From positions 1 to 50,705 of the forward strand of contig DXCL01000029.1 of assembly GCA_019115995.1 (NCBI GenBank): a DNA stretch of 50,705 nt, in the 5' to 3' direction. The position numbers and the translations under genes were made by a program. This DNA comes from Candidatus Borkfalkia avistercoris. Lineage in GTDB: Bacteria; Bacillota; Clostridia; Christensenellales; Borkfalkiaceae. Each line of letters begins with the position of its first letter. Positions within the stretch are counted from its first letter, which is position 1. The notes below the pieces were generated by a model. It did no database searches. It was not told the origin of the DNA and worked only from the letters and a program-made list of their open reading frames with translations. Shown here piece by piece: positions 8,901 to 16,504 of this stretch.

Positions 8901-9543
8901 GCCTGGTCTTTTCCGCCTGCCGCGCGAGCGGGGTGAGCATGTGCTCCACCTCTCCGATGCGCTGCAAAAAAATATTGAGGTTGTTGTACGAGTTGGAAAG
9001 GCGGCGCTCTATGTCCTGCTTTCTCGATTTGAAGACGATGATGCCCGTCGCTTCCTCAAAGATGGCGCGCCTGTCTTCGGGCTTGGCGTTCATGATCTGC
9101 TCGATCTTGCCCTGCCCGATGATGGAATAGCCCTCTTTGCCCAAACCCACGTTGTGCAGCCTGTCCACGATGTCTTTCATGCGGCAGGGCTGCTTGTTGA
9201 TGAGATACTCGCTCTCGCCGCTGCGGAAAAGCCGCCGCGTCATGGCGACCTCGTCGTAATCGAGATCGGCAAACATGCGGGTGGAATTGTCGAAGGTGAG
9301 CGTAACTTCGCAGAAAGATTGGCTCTTTCTCGTCTGCGTGCCGCCGAAGATGACGTCCTGCATGTTCGAGCCGCGCATCGTTTTTGCCGACTGCTCGCCG
9401 AACACCCAGCGGATAGAGTCCGCCACGTTGCTCTTGCCGCAGCCGTTCGGCCCCACGATGCAGGTAACGCCGTTGTCGAATTTTATTTCGGTCTTGTCCG
9501 CAAAGGACTTGAAACCGTTGAGTTCAACTTTTTTGAAATTCAA
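5944..9543 (-). CDS. smc: Chromosome segregation ATPase SMC
   Basis: Full-length 1199-residue SMC. The N-terminal head has Walker A GPNGCGKSN (31-39). Two long coiled-coil arms, rich in Glu, Lys, Ala and Leu, flank a hinge at about 500-660 (contains GGAMQNIVT and GSMTGGSRR). The C-terminal head carries the signature LSGGERALTAIA and Walker B CVLDEIEAALDE. With ScpA/ScpB (not in this window) it forms bacterial condensin on the nucleoid. The ATG at 9543 overlaps the rnc stop (ATGA), so the genes are translationally coupled. Confidence 0.97.
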   Translation of the reverse strand: MNFKKVELNGFKSFADKTEIKFDNGVTCIVGPNGCGKSNVADSIRWVFGEQSAKTMRGSNMQDVIFGGTQTRKSQSFCEVTLTFDNSTRMFADLDYDEVAMTRRLFRSGESEYLINKQPCRMKDIVDRLHNVGLGKEGYSIIGQGKIEQIMNAKPEDRRAIFEEATGIIVFKSRKQDIERRLSNSYNNLNIFLQRIGEVEHMLTPLARQAEKTRRYNELYGQLKNSEINLYIYKHDNAAEARASINAMLDSLQSAIDAGRNEVERLEAQYTEDRRRVSESDALLQQLNEQILKYTVDLEKKEGDVKVIRERIGFFREQRESSKKFIEDGTARLSAIEKEVSEAEASASDYRAKISDSEKEIAVLNEELAGFNAKLAEYEELNDRSQKSVIDTIENLSEIRQNIGTLSAKKEAAEERIAEIAAAAEKLKGEIEAGKKALAENKDWYDELVEYLSREKETKTAKEEEIADLNTRADALSKRIFNANARISALGDRKRFYLNVKEDFEGYKFSVKKLMSDSRSNAELAKRIKGVIADIVKCDEKYEVAIETAFGGAMQNIVTATSDDARWLIEYLKRTRGGSVTFLPVASLKPHYETDYTRRALKEKGAIGLANELVRYDKYYDNVIYNLIGNTLIADNIANANEISKKYPHAFRIVTLDGDVISTSGSMTGGSRRADSGNLLANERKIEETAKEIAAAESEVKKLTAERAALEEKKERAAGEMETLRESFQEARAKLAALEEKTQSLSQKLAKDESSLRTQEGSLAMLYERMKGIDTEFSTSSEGEEKFSKMKSAADEESEKRKAEYDKLKSELGERNLRLNVLHVYIAQYRAAMENDRATAERLAREREELEGKLRDSASNIENIEATISDLEEMAEKTALTPEQLSELNALRERKEGLLSEKAKLNAELEGVMAKSRAAQEQIDALSEQRHRQEIELTKIDSELENLQARIDEEYQETYESCLAYKDENFDPKEGQTLVNRLKREINSLGAINHNALEEYESLSAQYEEMCAQRDDVQKGIDDTSAALEELKGEMQKQFDEGFNQINENFKKLFKELFGGGKAELQMDYTETDDPLSAGVEIVACPPGKKLTKISLLSGGERALTAIAILFAILMLRPMPFCVLDEIEAALDEANVDKFAQFLKKFAKETQFIVITHRKPTMEKADCLFGVTMEEKGVSKIVSVKLSEVESKLGGDTVA

Positions 9544-10214
9544 ATCAAAGCTCCCCCACTTTGTAATTTTGATAAGAGCGCCTTCGCCGCTTCCTTTTCC
9601 GCCGCAGACTTGCTGGCGCCCTCGCCGATCGCGGCGAGCCCCGCGCCCTCCGCGCGCACGGTGAACCGCGGCGCATGCGCGGCGCCCTCTTCCTTTATGA
9701 CGGTGTAGGCCGTTTTTTCCAGCCCGCGCGCCTGCAAAAATTCCTGCAATTCGCCCTTATAATTGCGGCCGGCGCCCCCGTGCCGTTCGAGCGGCGCGAG
9801 AAAGCGCAAAACGAATTTTTCCGCCTCTTCCAGCCCGCCGTCGAGATAGATCCCCGCGACGATCGCTTCAAACAGGCTGGAAACCGCCTTCGCGCTCGGA
9901 ACCATTCCTCCCGTACACAGGAGAAATTTATCCAGCCCCGCGCGTTCCACGCACTCTTTGAGCGGCTCTTCCGAAACGAACTTCTGCCGCCGTTCGGTCA
10001 TTCTGCCCTCGTCTTCTCCGTCGAGCGCGTACAGCGCCTTTGCCACGAGAAACCCGAGCACCGCGTCGCCCAAAAATTCGAGGCGCTCGTTGCTCTGCGT
10101 TTTATGCGCGTTCGCATAAGACGAATGGGTAAAGCAGGTGCAAAGCAGCGATTTATCCCTGAATGTATAGCCTATGATCTCCTCGATCGCAAGGGCGTCA
10201 CGATCCGGAAGCAC
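9540..10214 (-). CDS. rnc: Ribonuclease III
   Basis: 224 residues. The RNase III signature ERLEFLGDA (43-51) provides the acidic metal ligands of the endonuclease domain. A double-stranded-RNA-binding domain (about 150-222; YKGELQEFLQ, then SKSAAEKEAAKALL) completes the usual layout. It cleaves rRNA precursors and other duplex RNAs. The start is a GTG at 10214 preceded by GGAGG seven bases upstream, inside the 3' end of plsX, so it overlaps plsX by 17 bp. acpP, often found between plsX and rnc in Firmicutes, is absent here. Confidence 0.95.
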   Translation of the reverse strand: MLPDRDALAIEEIIGYTFRDKSLLCTCFTHSSYANAHKTQSNERLEFLGDAVLGFLVAKALYALDGEDEGRMTERRQKFVSEEPLKECVERAGLDKFLLCTGGMVPSAKAVSSLFEAIVAGIYLDGGLEEAEKFVLRFLAPLERHGGAGRNYKGELQEFLQARGLEKTAYTVIKEEGAAHAPRFTVRAEGAGLAAIGEGASKSAAEKEAAKALLSKLQSGGALI

Positions 10215-11232
10215 CGATCGCCTCCAGATCCACGCCGGCGAGCATCTCTTTGATGCTTCCTATGATATTGTTATCCGCCGCCTCTTTCGCCTGCAAAAGA
10301 GAGGCGCAGACAGAATCCGCTTTGCTCGAACCGTGCGACTTGACGACGACCTTTTCTATGCCCAAAAGCACCGCGCCGCCGTATTTGTTGTAGTCCATGA
10401 CCTTTTTGATCTTTTTGAAAGTGGGGCGCATGAACAGCGCATAGCCGAGCTTTGCCATAAAGGAAGACGAGATATATTTTTTGATGATCTTCATGACGGC
10501 GGCGGCAGTGCCCTCCGTAGTTTTGAGGGCGATATTGCCCGAAAACCCGTCGCACACGGCTACGTCGATGTCTCCGCTCATGATGTCCCGCCCCTCCACG
10601 TTGCCGACGAAGTTGATGCCGGGCAGCGTTTTCAGAAGCTCGTGCGCTTCCTGATGGAGCGGGTCCCCTTTATGATCCTCCGTGCCGTTGGTAACCAGCC
10701 CCACGCGCGGCTCCTTGATGCCCGACGCGCGCGCGTACGCCGTGCCCATGATGGCAAAATGGCACAAATTCACGGGCTTGCATTCCGCGTTCGCGCCGGC
10801 GTCGATGATGTACACCTTCCCTTCCTTTGCGGTGGGCAGCGCGGGGCAGACGGCGGGGCGGGAAATGCCGCGTATCCTGCCGACGCGCAGAAGCGCACCC
10901 GTAAGCACGGCGCCCGTGGAACCCGCGGAAACAAAGCCTTTCGCTTCGTCGTCCTCTTTGAGCATTTTCAGCGCCACCACGAGGGAAGAATCCTTCTTCT
11001 GGCGGATCGCCGCGGTCGGCACGTCGTCATTGGTGATGACCTCGGTGCAGTTTACGATCTCCAAGCGCGATTTGTCGTAGGAAAGCGCGGAGAGCACCGC
11101 CGCGATCTTCGGCTCGTCGCCCGTGAGAACGACTTTCAGATTTTTATCGGCATTGAGCGCCTGTACCGCGCCCTTTACGATCTCTTCGGGGGCATTGTCT
11201 CCCCCCATTGCGTCTAAAATGATTTTTGTCAT
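10198..11232 (-). CDS. plsX: Phosphate acyltransferase PlsX
   Basis: 344 residues starting MTKIILDAMGGDNAPEEI, the characteristic N-terminus, with SAGSTGAVLTGAL and the conserved CDGFSGNIALK in the C-terminal half. PlsX converts acyl-ACP to acyl-phosphate at the membrane surface for phosphatidic acid synthesis with PlsY. The ATG follows GGGAG. It is first in the plsX-rnc-smc run and has its own promoter about 110 bp upstream. Confidence 0.96.
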   Translation of the reverse strand: MTKIILDAMGGDNAPEEIVKGAVQALNADKNLKVVLTGDEPKIAAVLSALSYDKSRLEIVNCTEVITNDDVPTAAIRQKKDSSLVVALKMLKEDDEAKGFVSAGSTGAVLTGALLRVGRIRGISRPAVCPALPTAKEGKVYIIDAGANAECKPVNLCHFAIMGTAYARASGIKEPRVGLVTNGTEDHKGDPLHQEAHELLKTLPGINFVGNVEGRDIMSGDIDVAVCDGFSGNIALKTTEGTAAAVMKIIKKYISSSFMAKLGYALFMRPTFKKIKKVMDYNKYGGAVLLGIEKVVVKSHGSSKADSVCASLLQAKEAADNNIIGSIKEMLAGVDLEAIGASGS

Positions 11233-11341
11233 GATCAGTCTCCCTTATTCCCGCCCGCGCGCTGCGCGCTTGCGGGGCGGGCTTTTACCCCTGCGGCAAA
11301 GCCGCCTTTTTCAGGGATCGAGCCCTTCTTTTATGCGTTTT

Positions 11342-11370
11342 ATTGTAACAAATCCGAATGAAAATATCAA
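11342..11370 (-). promoter_or_regulatory. Sigma-A promoter of plsX
   Basis: On the minus strand TTGATA (11365-11370), 17-nt spacer, TACAAT (11342-11347). The roughly 100-nt leader to the ATG at 11232 contains two GC-rich stems (11251-11282 and 11294-11312). No clear FapR-type palindrome is visible. Confidence 0.65.
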
Positions 11371-11390
11371 GTATATTTTGTCGAAAACAA

Positions 11391-11414
11391 AAAAACGGCA
11401 AATAAGCCGTTTTT
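11391..11414 (-). terminator. Terminator after the DUF2752 gene
   Basis: AAAAACGGC / GCCGTTTTT (9 bp, 6-nt loop) followed on the minus strand by a T-run, about 35 bp past the DUF2752 stop and just upstream of the plsX promoter. Confidence 0.75.
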
Positions 11415-11449
11415 GCCGTGAAACATTTTTTGCCGCGAAAAAGCGCGGC

Positions 11450-11797
11450 TCAGAAAAGCCGCGCCGCCCAATATATAAAATTCAATAAAAACACCGCCGC
11501 ACACAAAATGCGGGCGCTTCTCCCCTTGCAGTGGATCGAGCCCCACGCCGCGGCGGCGAGAAAGGGCGCAAACGGCTGATAAAACAAATATCCGCGCACG
11601 TTTCCCCGCATCAGCGCCGAAAGCGCGCGCGTCGTGCCGCAGGCGGGGCACCCGATGCCCGTTATCATATAAAACGGACATAAAATGCCCGCCTCCGCCG
11701 CCGCGCTCCATACGCAGTAAACCGCCAACAGCCATACGTGCGCGCGCAAAAGCCGCGCGCGGCGGCGCTCAAAGCAGCGCCGCCATAAGCTTTTCAT
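11450..11797 (-). CDS. DUF2752 small membrane protein
   Basis: About 115 residues with three predicted membrane segments and the family landmark ITGIGCPACGTTRALSALMRG, in which the CPxCGxTR core is diagnostic for DUF2752. The function of the family is unknown. The chosen ATG (11797) lies inside the 3' end of the TM2 gene, in another frame. The ribosome site is weak, so coupling to TM2 translation is likely. A longer in-frame start exists at 11884 but would put a basic, unlikely segment in front. It is co-transcribed with the TM2 gene under the XRE-operator promoter. Confidence 0.8.
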   Translation of the reverse strand: MKSLWRRCFERRRARLLRAHVWLLAVYCVWSAAAEAGILCPFYMITGIGCPACGTTRALSALMRGNVRGYLFYQPFAPFLAAAAWGSIHCKGRSARILCAAVFLLNFIYWAARLF

Positions 11798-12158
11798 AAT
11801 TTTTGCGGCGGGCCGCCTTGCGAATGAGAAACCAGTCGACGAACGCCCAGACGCCGCACCCGCCGCCCGTAAACAGCTTGCCAAGCCCCAGGCCGGTATC
11901 TCCGAGATAAAACCTGTCTACCCCGATCGCGCCGAAAAATATGGACAGCGCGAGCGCCGCTCCGGGCGATTTGAACTTTAACGCGCCGAGCATCGAAAAG
12001 CGATCCTCCGGGATCGCGCACAATCTTTCTTTCACAAATACGAGCTGCCCGCTTTCAAAATACTTTTTGTTCACCGCAAGAAAATTCTGCACTCTCGCTT
12101 CCCTTCCCTGCATCCCGCCATTCGTTTCCATGCCCGCGGGCCGTTCAGATCCTTCCAT
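11769..12158 (-). CDS. TM2-domain membrane protein
   Basis: 129 residues. The N-terminal ~75 are soluble. The C-terminal half is a TM2 domain: two membrane helices with FFGAIGVDRFYLGDTGLGL between them, followed by GGCGVWAFVDWFLI. The ATG at 12158 follows AAAGGAGAGAAC. TM2 proteins are widespread and uncharacterised; the helix-DRFYLG-helix core is the defining feature. It is first gene of a two-gene operon with the DUF2752 protein, divergent from a small XRE regulator whose presumed operators overlap this operon's promoter. Confidence 0.85.
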   Translation of the reverse strand: MEGSERPAGMETNGGMQGREARVQNFLAVNKKYFESGQLVFVKERLCAIPEDRFSMLGALKFKSPGAALALSIFFGAIGVDRFYLGDTGLGLGKLFTGGGCGVWAFVDWFLIRKAARRKNYEKLMAALL

Positions 12159-12185
12159 GTTCTCTCCTTTCTCCCTGTATTTTTT

Positions 12186-12260
12186 CTTACGATAGTAAGA
12201 TATGTATTATTATACATCTTACGATAGTGAGAAGTCAATCATTTTTCTTACAAAAGTGAG
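12186..12260. promoter_or_regulatory. Three CTTACNANAGTRAG operator-like repeats and the TM2-operon promoter
   Basis: Imperfect palindromes at 12186-12199, 12218-12231 and 12247-12260, with start-to-start distances of 32 and 29 bp (about three helical turns). On the minus strand TTGACT (12233-12238), 18-nt spacer and TATAAT (12209-12214) form a strong promoter for the TM2/DUF2752 genes. The middle repeat lies between its -35 and -10, and another lies just downstream of the start point. This is a repressor layout; the XRE protein encoded 15 bp away is the obvious ligand. Confidence 0.75.
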
Positions 12261-12274
12261 AAAATTAAAGTAAT

Positions 12275-12484
12275 ATGAACGAGTTGTTTACGGAAAGGCT
12301 CCGGGAGCTGCGCGCCGAACAGGGCGTGAGCCAGGTAATGCTGGCAAAATCGCTCGGCGTGAGCAAAGGGATCATCAGCTTATGGGAAAACGGGTTGCGG
12401 GAGCCCACGCTCTCGAACCTCGTGGCTCTTGCCGACTTTTTCGGCGTTACTCTCGATTATCTGACGGGAAGAACGAACGATTGA
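12275..12484 (+). CDS. Small XRE-family HTH regulator
   Basis: A 69-residue protein that is almost only a Cro/C1-type helix-turn-helix: LRELRAEQGVSQVMLAKSL, then GVSKGIISLWENGLREPTL, then LVALADFFGVTLDYLTGR. No sensor domain is present, so it probably binds DNA as a dimer and responds to a partner protein or only to its own level. The ribosome site is weak (AAAG before TAATATG). It is divergent from the TM2/DUF2752 genes, and the shared 116-bp gap carries three operator-like repeats. It likely represses itself and its neighbours. Confidence 0.88.
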   Translation: MNELFTERLRELRAEQGVSQVMLAKSLGVSKGIISLWENGLREPTLSNLVALADFFGVTLDYLTGRTND

Positions 12485-12523
12485 CCGGATTTGACGGCGG
12501 AGCTTATCCCTTCCGCCCGCAAA

Positions 12524-12563
12524 AAAACGGGGTGCGGCGCAATTCTGCGCTGCACCCCGTTTT
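12524..12563. terminator. Bidirectional terminator between the XRE gene and the GNAT-like gene
   Basis: An 18-bp stem (12524-12541 with 12546-12563, one G-T pair, loop ATTC) flanked by A-rich and T-rich ends, between converging genes ending at 12484 and 12588. Confidence 0.8.
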
Positions 12564-12587
12564 GCCGTATTTTTCCCGCCATATATT

Positions 12588-13751
12588 TTATTCTGTCGCC
12601 GCGGCTTCACGCTGCGCCGCGCTTTCGGCAATGCTCTTTGTAAAACATTTTCTGCGCTTGATGATCTTCTTTTCCATCGAGCTCCACTGCGACTGCACCG
12701 CCGTGTTGGAAACGAGCTCGGGGTTGGATTCCACCTTTTCTATCTTATCCTCCAAAAGGTTCTTCATGATGCGCGAGATCATGAGGGAGTTGATGCCCGT
12801 TTTCTGGTAATCGGGGCGCACGGCGATGAGCGCCATTTCCAGCTCTTTGGGCTTTTTGATCGCCTTCAACACCCGTATAAAGCCGAACGGGAACAGCCTT
12901 CCGTCGCTCTTTTTGATCGCTTCGCAAAGGGAAGGGAGCATGACCGCCATGCCGACCACCTCGTCTTTCTCGTTTACGAGCAGGGAAAAGTAGCGCGTGT
13001 TGATGACGGTGGCGAACTGATCGAGCACGGCGTCTACCGCCCTTCCCTCGACTGCCACATAGCAGTCGAGGGAGGCGTACGCCTCGTTGACCAGCGCGAT
13101 CGCGCGCCTGCCGTAAATTTTGATGAGTTTGCGCATGGGGCCGTCGTCGGCGACCTCGCGCACTTTGAATTTATCTTTGAGCCTGTCCGCGATGCGGGCG
13201 ATGCGCTCGTCCACCTTGTCGGGGATCACAAAATCGTATTCGAGCCATTCGCTTTCGTCCGTAAACCCCTGCGATTTGACCAGCTTTTCGTAATACGGAT
13301 AGTTATAATTGGTGCAATATGTAGCGCGGCGATCGAAACCGTAAGTTAAAAGGCCCTCTCTGTCCTGATCGTTGAAGCCCCACGGCCCGTGTATCGTATC
13401 CATGCCTTTTTCCCGCCCGTAATCTTCCACCGCTTTCAGAAGCGCCGCGGCGACCTGCTCGTCGTCGATGCAATCGAAGCGGGAAAAGCGGATACACTTC
13501 CTCCCTGAAACCTTGTTGTACTTTTTCTGAATGATGCCCGCGATCCTCCCCGCGAGCCTGCCGTCTTTATACGCGAGAAAGCAGCGGATCTCGCTGTCCT
13601 CCAAATTCGGATTCTTTTTCGGATCGGCGATATTTTCTTCATCGGAACGGAAGGAGGGCACGTAACAGGGGTTATCTTTATAGAGGCGGAAAGGATAATC
13701 CGCAAACGTGCGCATGCCCTTTTTTGTCTTTACTTCCTGAACAATTATCAT
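12588..13751 (-). CDS. GNAT-superfamily-like protein of unknown substrate
   Basis: 387 residues. It starts MIIVQEVKTKKGMRTF and contains an N-terminal segment with FLAYKDGRLAGRIAGII, typical of the GNAT beta4-alpha3 region, then IHGPWGFNDQDREGLL, and a C-terminal second GNAT-like half (VGMAVMLPSL, then ALIAVRPDYQKTGINSLM). The layout matches large, uncharacterised YghO-like acetyltransferase-fold proteins. The ATG at 13751 is preferred to one four codons upstream because the GAGG ribosome site overlaps that upstream codon. It is a single gene with its own promoter and terminator. The substrate is unknown. Confidence 0.75.
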   Translation of the reverse strand: MIIVQEVKTKKGMRTFADYPFRLYKDNPCYVPSFRSDEENIADPKKNPNLEDSEIRCFLAYKDGRLAGRIAGIIQKKYNKVSGRKCIRFSRFDCIDDEQVAAALLKAVEDYGREKGMDTIHGPWGFNDQDREGLLTYGFDRRATYCTNYNYPYYEKLVKSQGFTDESEWLEYDFVIPDKVDERIARIADRLKDKFKVREVADDGPMRKLIKIYGRRAIALVNEAYASLDCYVAVEGRAVDAVLDQFATVINTRYFSLLVNEKDEVVGMAVMLPSLCEAIKKSDGRLFPFGFIRVLKAIKKPKELEMALIAVRPDYQKTGINSLMISRIMKNLLEDKIEKVESNPELVSNTAVQSQWSSMEKKIIKRRKCFTKSIAESAAQREAAATE

Positions 13752-13786
13752 TTTAAACCTCATTTTTCGCTTTTTTGTCGATTATC

Positions 13787-13815
13787 ATTGTAGCACGTCT
13801 GCCCGAATTTTGCAA
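13787..13815 (-). promoter_or_regulatory. Sigma-A promoter of the GNAT-like gene
   Basis: On the minus strand TTGCAA (13810-13815), 17-nt spacer, TACAAT (13787-13792), giving a leader of about 30 nt before the ATG at 13751. Confidence 0.65.
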
Positions 13816-13916
13816 TCATTTGTAAAATTTTCTTTACAATTCGCGGGGCGGGAAATTTTCCCTCGGGCATACGATCCATTGTAACGCGCCGTCTTTATCG
13901 ACCGAACAATTTTTTG

Positions 13917-15197
13917 TTAAGAAATCGTAAAGTTCGGCGTTATGTCTTCTTCCTTCTCCTCCGGCTTGGGCAAAACGGCGCGGACGGGCGCGTAACTGTC
14001 TTTTCGGATCAGCTTTTTTTCCACTGCCACCCCCTGCCGGTACCTGACCAGATAGCCGCAGCTTTTCAGTCCGTCTTTCGCGGAGCGCAGTTTTGTGTTT
14101 CCGTCCTCCGCATATTCCGGCTCGGGCGGAGAAATCTTTTCCGTTACCACGCTTTCGCGGCGGAAGGTATAGGCGCTTTTTTTGCCGTACAGCGACACAG
14201 TGATCGCCCCGTTCTCCACGCGGCAGGTCAGATAAACGGGCGCGCCCGTACGGTTGACAAAGCGCAGATCGCAGTTTTTTCCGCTGACCATCGCGTCGAA
14301 AGAGGGTTCGACGTAGCCGACGGAGAGGCTGTGCGGGTGATACTCCGTGATCTCCATGCCCGCAAGCAGGGCGGCATTATAAACGGTGGTGCTCGCCTGG
14401 CATACGCCGCCGCCCACCCCGGAAATAAACTCCCCGTCGAAAATGACGGGCGCTTCCGAAAATCCGTTCGCCCTCGTGCGCTCCCCCACCGTTCGGTTGA
14501 AGGAGAACTCCTCTCCCGCCGCCAAGACCGTTCCGTTCAGCTTTTTCCCCGCGAGCGCGATGTTGCCCGCCCTCGCCGCAGCCGAACGGCTGAATTTTGT
14601 GGTGAAAGAGCCGAGCAGGCAGGTAAGATCGCGCAGCTTCTGCACCGTAACGCGCGCGGGCGCGCGTACCGTTTGCAGCCTTATCTCCTCAAAGCCGCCG
14701 CCGAGAGACGTCTCCGCCGCCCGTTCGAGCACGGCGCCTTCCAAAAACCGCCCGCTCTTTTCCGCACGGTAGGAAAAGGGCTCCCGCGCGGAAGCGTCGA
14801 ATATCATTTCCGCGTTTTCGCTCTTTTGATAAAACGTATCGCATATGCCCCGCAGCACCGTATCTCCGCTCACGAGATAATACCGCTTTGCCAGTGCGTG
14901 CGCCCCGCCCTTTCTCGCGGAAGAAAGCGCCGCGCGCATGTCCGTTTTTACGTTGATCTCGGGATAGCGGAAGTCAAATGTTTTTCCGTCCACGACGATC
15001 CGCAGGCGCTTCTGCATGAGCCGCCCGCGCAGCTCTCGCCGCACCGTCTCTTCCGCGCGCGCGTAAGTGAGCCCCGATATATCCGTGCCGTCCACCGAAG
15101 TGCCCGCGGGAAAGCGCGCGGGAGCTGCCCCTCCGAAAATAAAAAAAACGCCCGCGATCATCGCGAGCGACAGTGCTTTCAAAAATTTTCCGCCCAT
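13917..15197 (-). CDS. VanW-family cell-envelope protein
   Basis: 426 residues. An N-terminal hydrophobic signal or anchor (about 5-25) is followed by a region like the YoaR/peptidoglycan-binding type-4 domain (GTDISGLTYARAEE...) and then a VanW domain from about 230. The VanW hallmark GVGGGVCQASTTVYNAAL is intact and is followed by ITEYHPHSLSVGYV. The protein should sit outside the membrane. VanW is named from vancomycin-resistance clusters, but most homologues in Clostridia are chromosomal and of unknown function, and there is no van ligase here. It lies downstream of recF on the same strand with an 85-bp gap. Confidence 0.88.
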   Translation of the reverse strand: MGGKFLKALSLAMIAGVFFIFGGAAPARFPAGTSVDGTDISGLTYARAEETVRRELRGRLMQKRLRIVVDGKTFDFRYPEINVKTDMRAALSSARKGGAHALAKRYYLVSGDTVLRGICDTFYQKSENAEMIFDASAREPFSYRAEKSGRFLEGAVLERAAETSLGGGFEEIRLQTVRAPARVTVQKLRDLTCLLGSFTTKFSRSAAARAGNIALAGKKLNGTVLAAGEEFSFNRTVGERTRANGFSEAPVIFDGEFISGVGGGVCQASTTVYNAALLAGMEITEYHPHSLSVGYVEPSFDAMVSGKNCDLRFVNRTGAPVYLTCRVENGAITVSLYGKKSAYTFRRESVVTEKISPPEPEYAEDGNTKLRSAKDGLKSCGYLVRYRQGVAVEKKLIRKDSYAPVRAVLPKPEEKEEDITPNFTIS

Positions 15198-15282
15198 GGT
15201 ATGACCCCCTATGACAGTATGCGCGCGGCGACGGAAAAAAACCGTGTCCGCAGCAGGGAGTTTTTGGTCGCGGGCGGCGCGT

Positions 15283-16368
15283 TCATCTTTTGATCTTGCC
15301 GCCGGCGATCCTGATTTTGTTGACCGTTTTGCCGAATAAGACCTTTTCGGTGTGCGTGCAGGTGAGCACCGTCTGTACGCCGTCCAGCTTTTGCAAAAGC
15401 TTTCTGCGGCGGGGAAGGTCGAGCTCGCTCATCACGTCGTCTAAAATGAGCACAGGGTATTCGCCCGCATGGTTTTTGAATATTTCAAGCTCGGCGAGCT
15501 TGATCGCCAGCGCCGCCGTGCGCGCCTGACCCTGCGAGCCGTAAACGCGCGCCTCCTCCCCGCCGATGAGGATTTTCAGATCGTCTCTGTGCGGCCCCGA
15601 CGCGGTGAATCCGAGGCGGACGTCTCTCTCGTAATTTTGCGCGAACTCCTCGGAGAGCTTTCTTTCTATCTCTTCCTTCGCCGCGGGATATTTTTTTTCG
15701 GAAAAAATTTCCAGCTTTTCCGCCCCGTCGGTAAGGTATGCGTGCCGTTCTTCCGCCACGGGCGCGAGCTCCGCGATGAACGCCTGCCTCTTTTCCGCGA
15801 TCTCCGCGGCGTAGCGGCACAGCTGCGCGTCCCACACGGGCAGCGTTTCGAATACCAGCCCGAGGTCGCGGTTTTTGAGCAGCGCGTTGCGTTGTTCCAG
15901 GATTTTATTGTAGCGGATCAGCGCGGTGTAATAGCTTTTGGAAAGCTGCGAGATGGAAACATTTAAAAATCTTCTGCGTTCGTCAGGCCCGTCCTGCACG
16001 AGGCGCAGCTCCGACGGGCTGAAAAAAACGCCGTTTATATTGCCCAAAAGGTCTGCGTTGCGGCTGATTTTCATGCCGTTCACGCGGATCTCCCGCTTGT
16101 TTTCGTAAATATCCGCCTCGATGTGCACCGAACCGAAGCGGCTTTCCGCGTCCGCGCGGATCAGCGCGGCGTGTTCCCCCGCCCTGATGAGCTGTTTTTC
16201 CTTTTTGGCGCGGGGCGAGGTACCCGTGCACAGGTAAAACACGGCTTCGGCGCAGTTGGTCTTGCCCTGCGCGTTCCTGCCGTAGAGCACGTTGAGCCCG
16301 CCGTCGAAGGAAAACGTCTCCTCTTCGTAGTTTCTGAAATTTTTGAGGTACAGATTTTTTATTCTCAT
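15283..16368 (-). CDS. recF: DNA replication and repair protein RecF
   Basis: 361 residues, an SMC-like ABC ATPase. Walker A is GRNAQGKTN (30-38), the signature region is near YGSQGQARTAALAIKLAE, and Walker B is PVLILDDVMSELD. RecF with RecO and RecR loads RecA at single-strand gaps. Usually it follows dnaA and dnaN in one operon. Here it is divergent from dnaA, and dnaN and gyrB are not in the window. Confidence 0.95.
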   Translation of the reverse strand: MRIKNLYLKNFRNYEEETFSFDGGLNVLYGRNAQGKTNCAEAVFYLCTGTSPRAKKEKQLIRAGEHAALIRADAESRFGSVHIEADIYENKREIRVNGMKISRNADLLGNINGVFFSPSELRLVQDGPDERRRFLNVSISQLSKSYYTALIRYNKILEQRNALLKNRDLGLVFETLPVWDAQLCRYAAEIAEKRQAFIAELAPVAEERHAYLTDGAEKLEIFSEKKYPAAKEEIERKLSEEFAQNYERDVRLGFTASGPHRDDLKILIGGEEARVYGSQGQARTAALAIKLAELEIFKNHAGEYPVLILDDVMSELDLPRRRKLLQKLDGVQTVLTCTHTEKVLFGKTVNKIRIAGGKIKR

Positions 16369-16384
16369 CTTTCTCTGTTTTGAT

Positions 16385-16413
16385 TTGATTTTCTCGCCGT
16401 TTTATATTATAAT
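16385..16413 (+). promoter_or_regulatory. Sigma-A promoter of dnaA
   Basis: TTGATT (16385-16390), 17-nt spacer, TATAAT (16408-16413), about 90 bp before the dnaA start. I looked for TTATNCACA-type DnaA boxes in the recF-dnaA and dnaA-mnmG gaps and saw no cluster. Confidence 0.65.
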
Positions 16414-16504
16414 GGTATCCATGATTTACGAGAGAATATCGGCTCGCGCTATATAGGATATTATAGCAAATTCACGAAAAAAGATAAAGTGTTCAGAGGT
16501 AATT

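Noticed and set aside
13917-15197. Vancomycin resistance locus
   Set aside because: Only a VanW-domain protein is present; there is no VanA-type ligase, VanH or VanX, and such proteins are common in Clostridia without resistance.
13914-15293. A 459-codon open frame on the plus strand opposite the VanW gene
   Set aside because: Arg-rich antisense shadow; the minus-strand frame has a signal peptide and a complete VanW motif.
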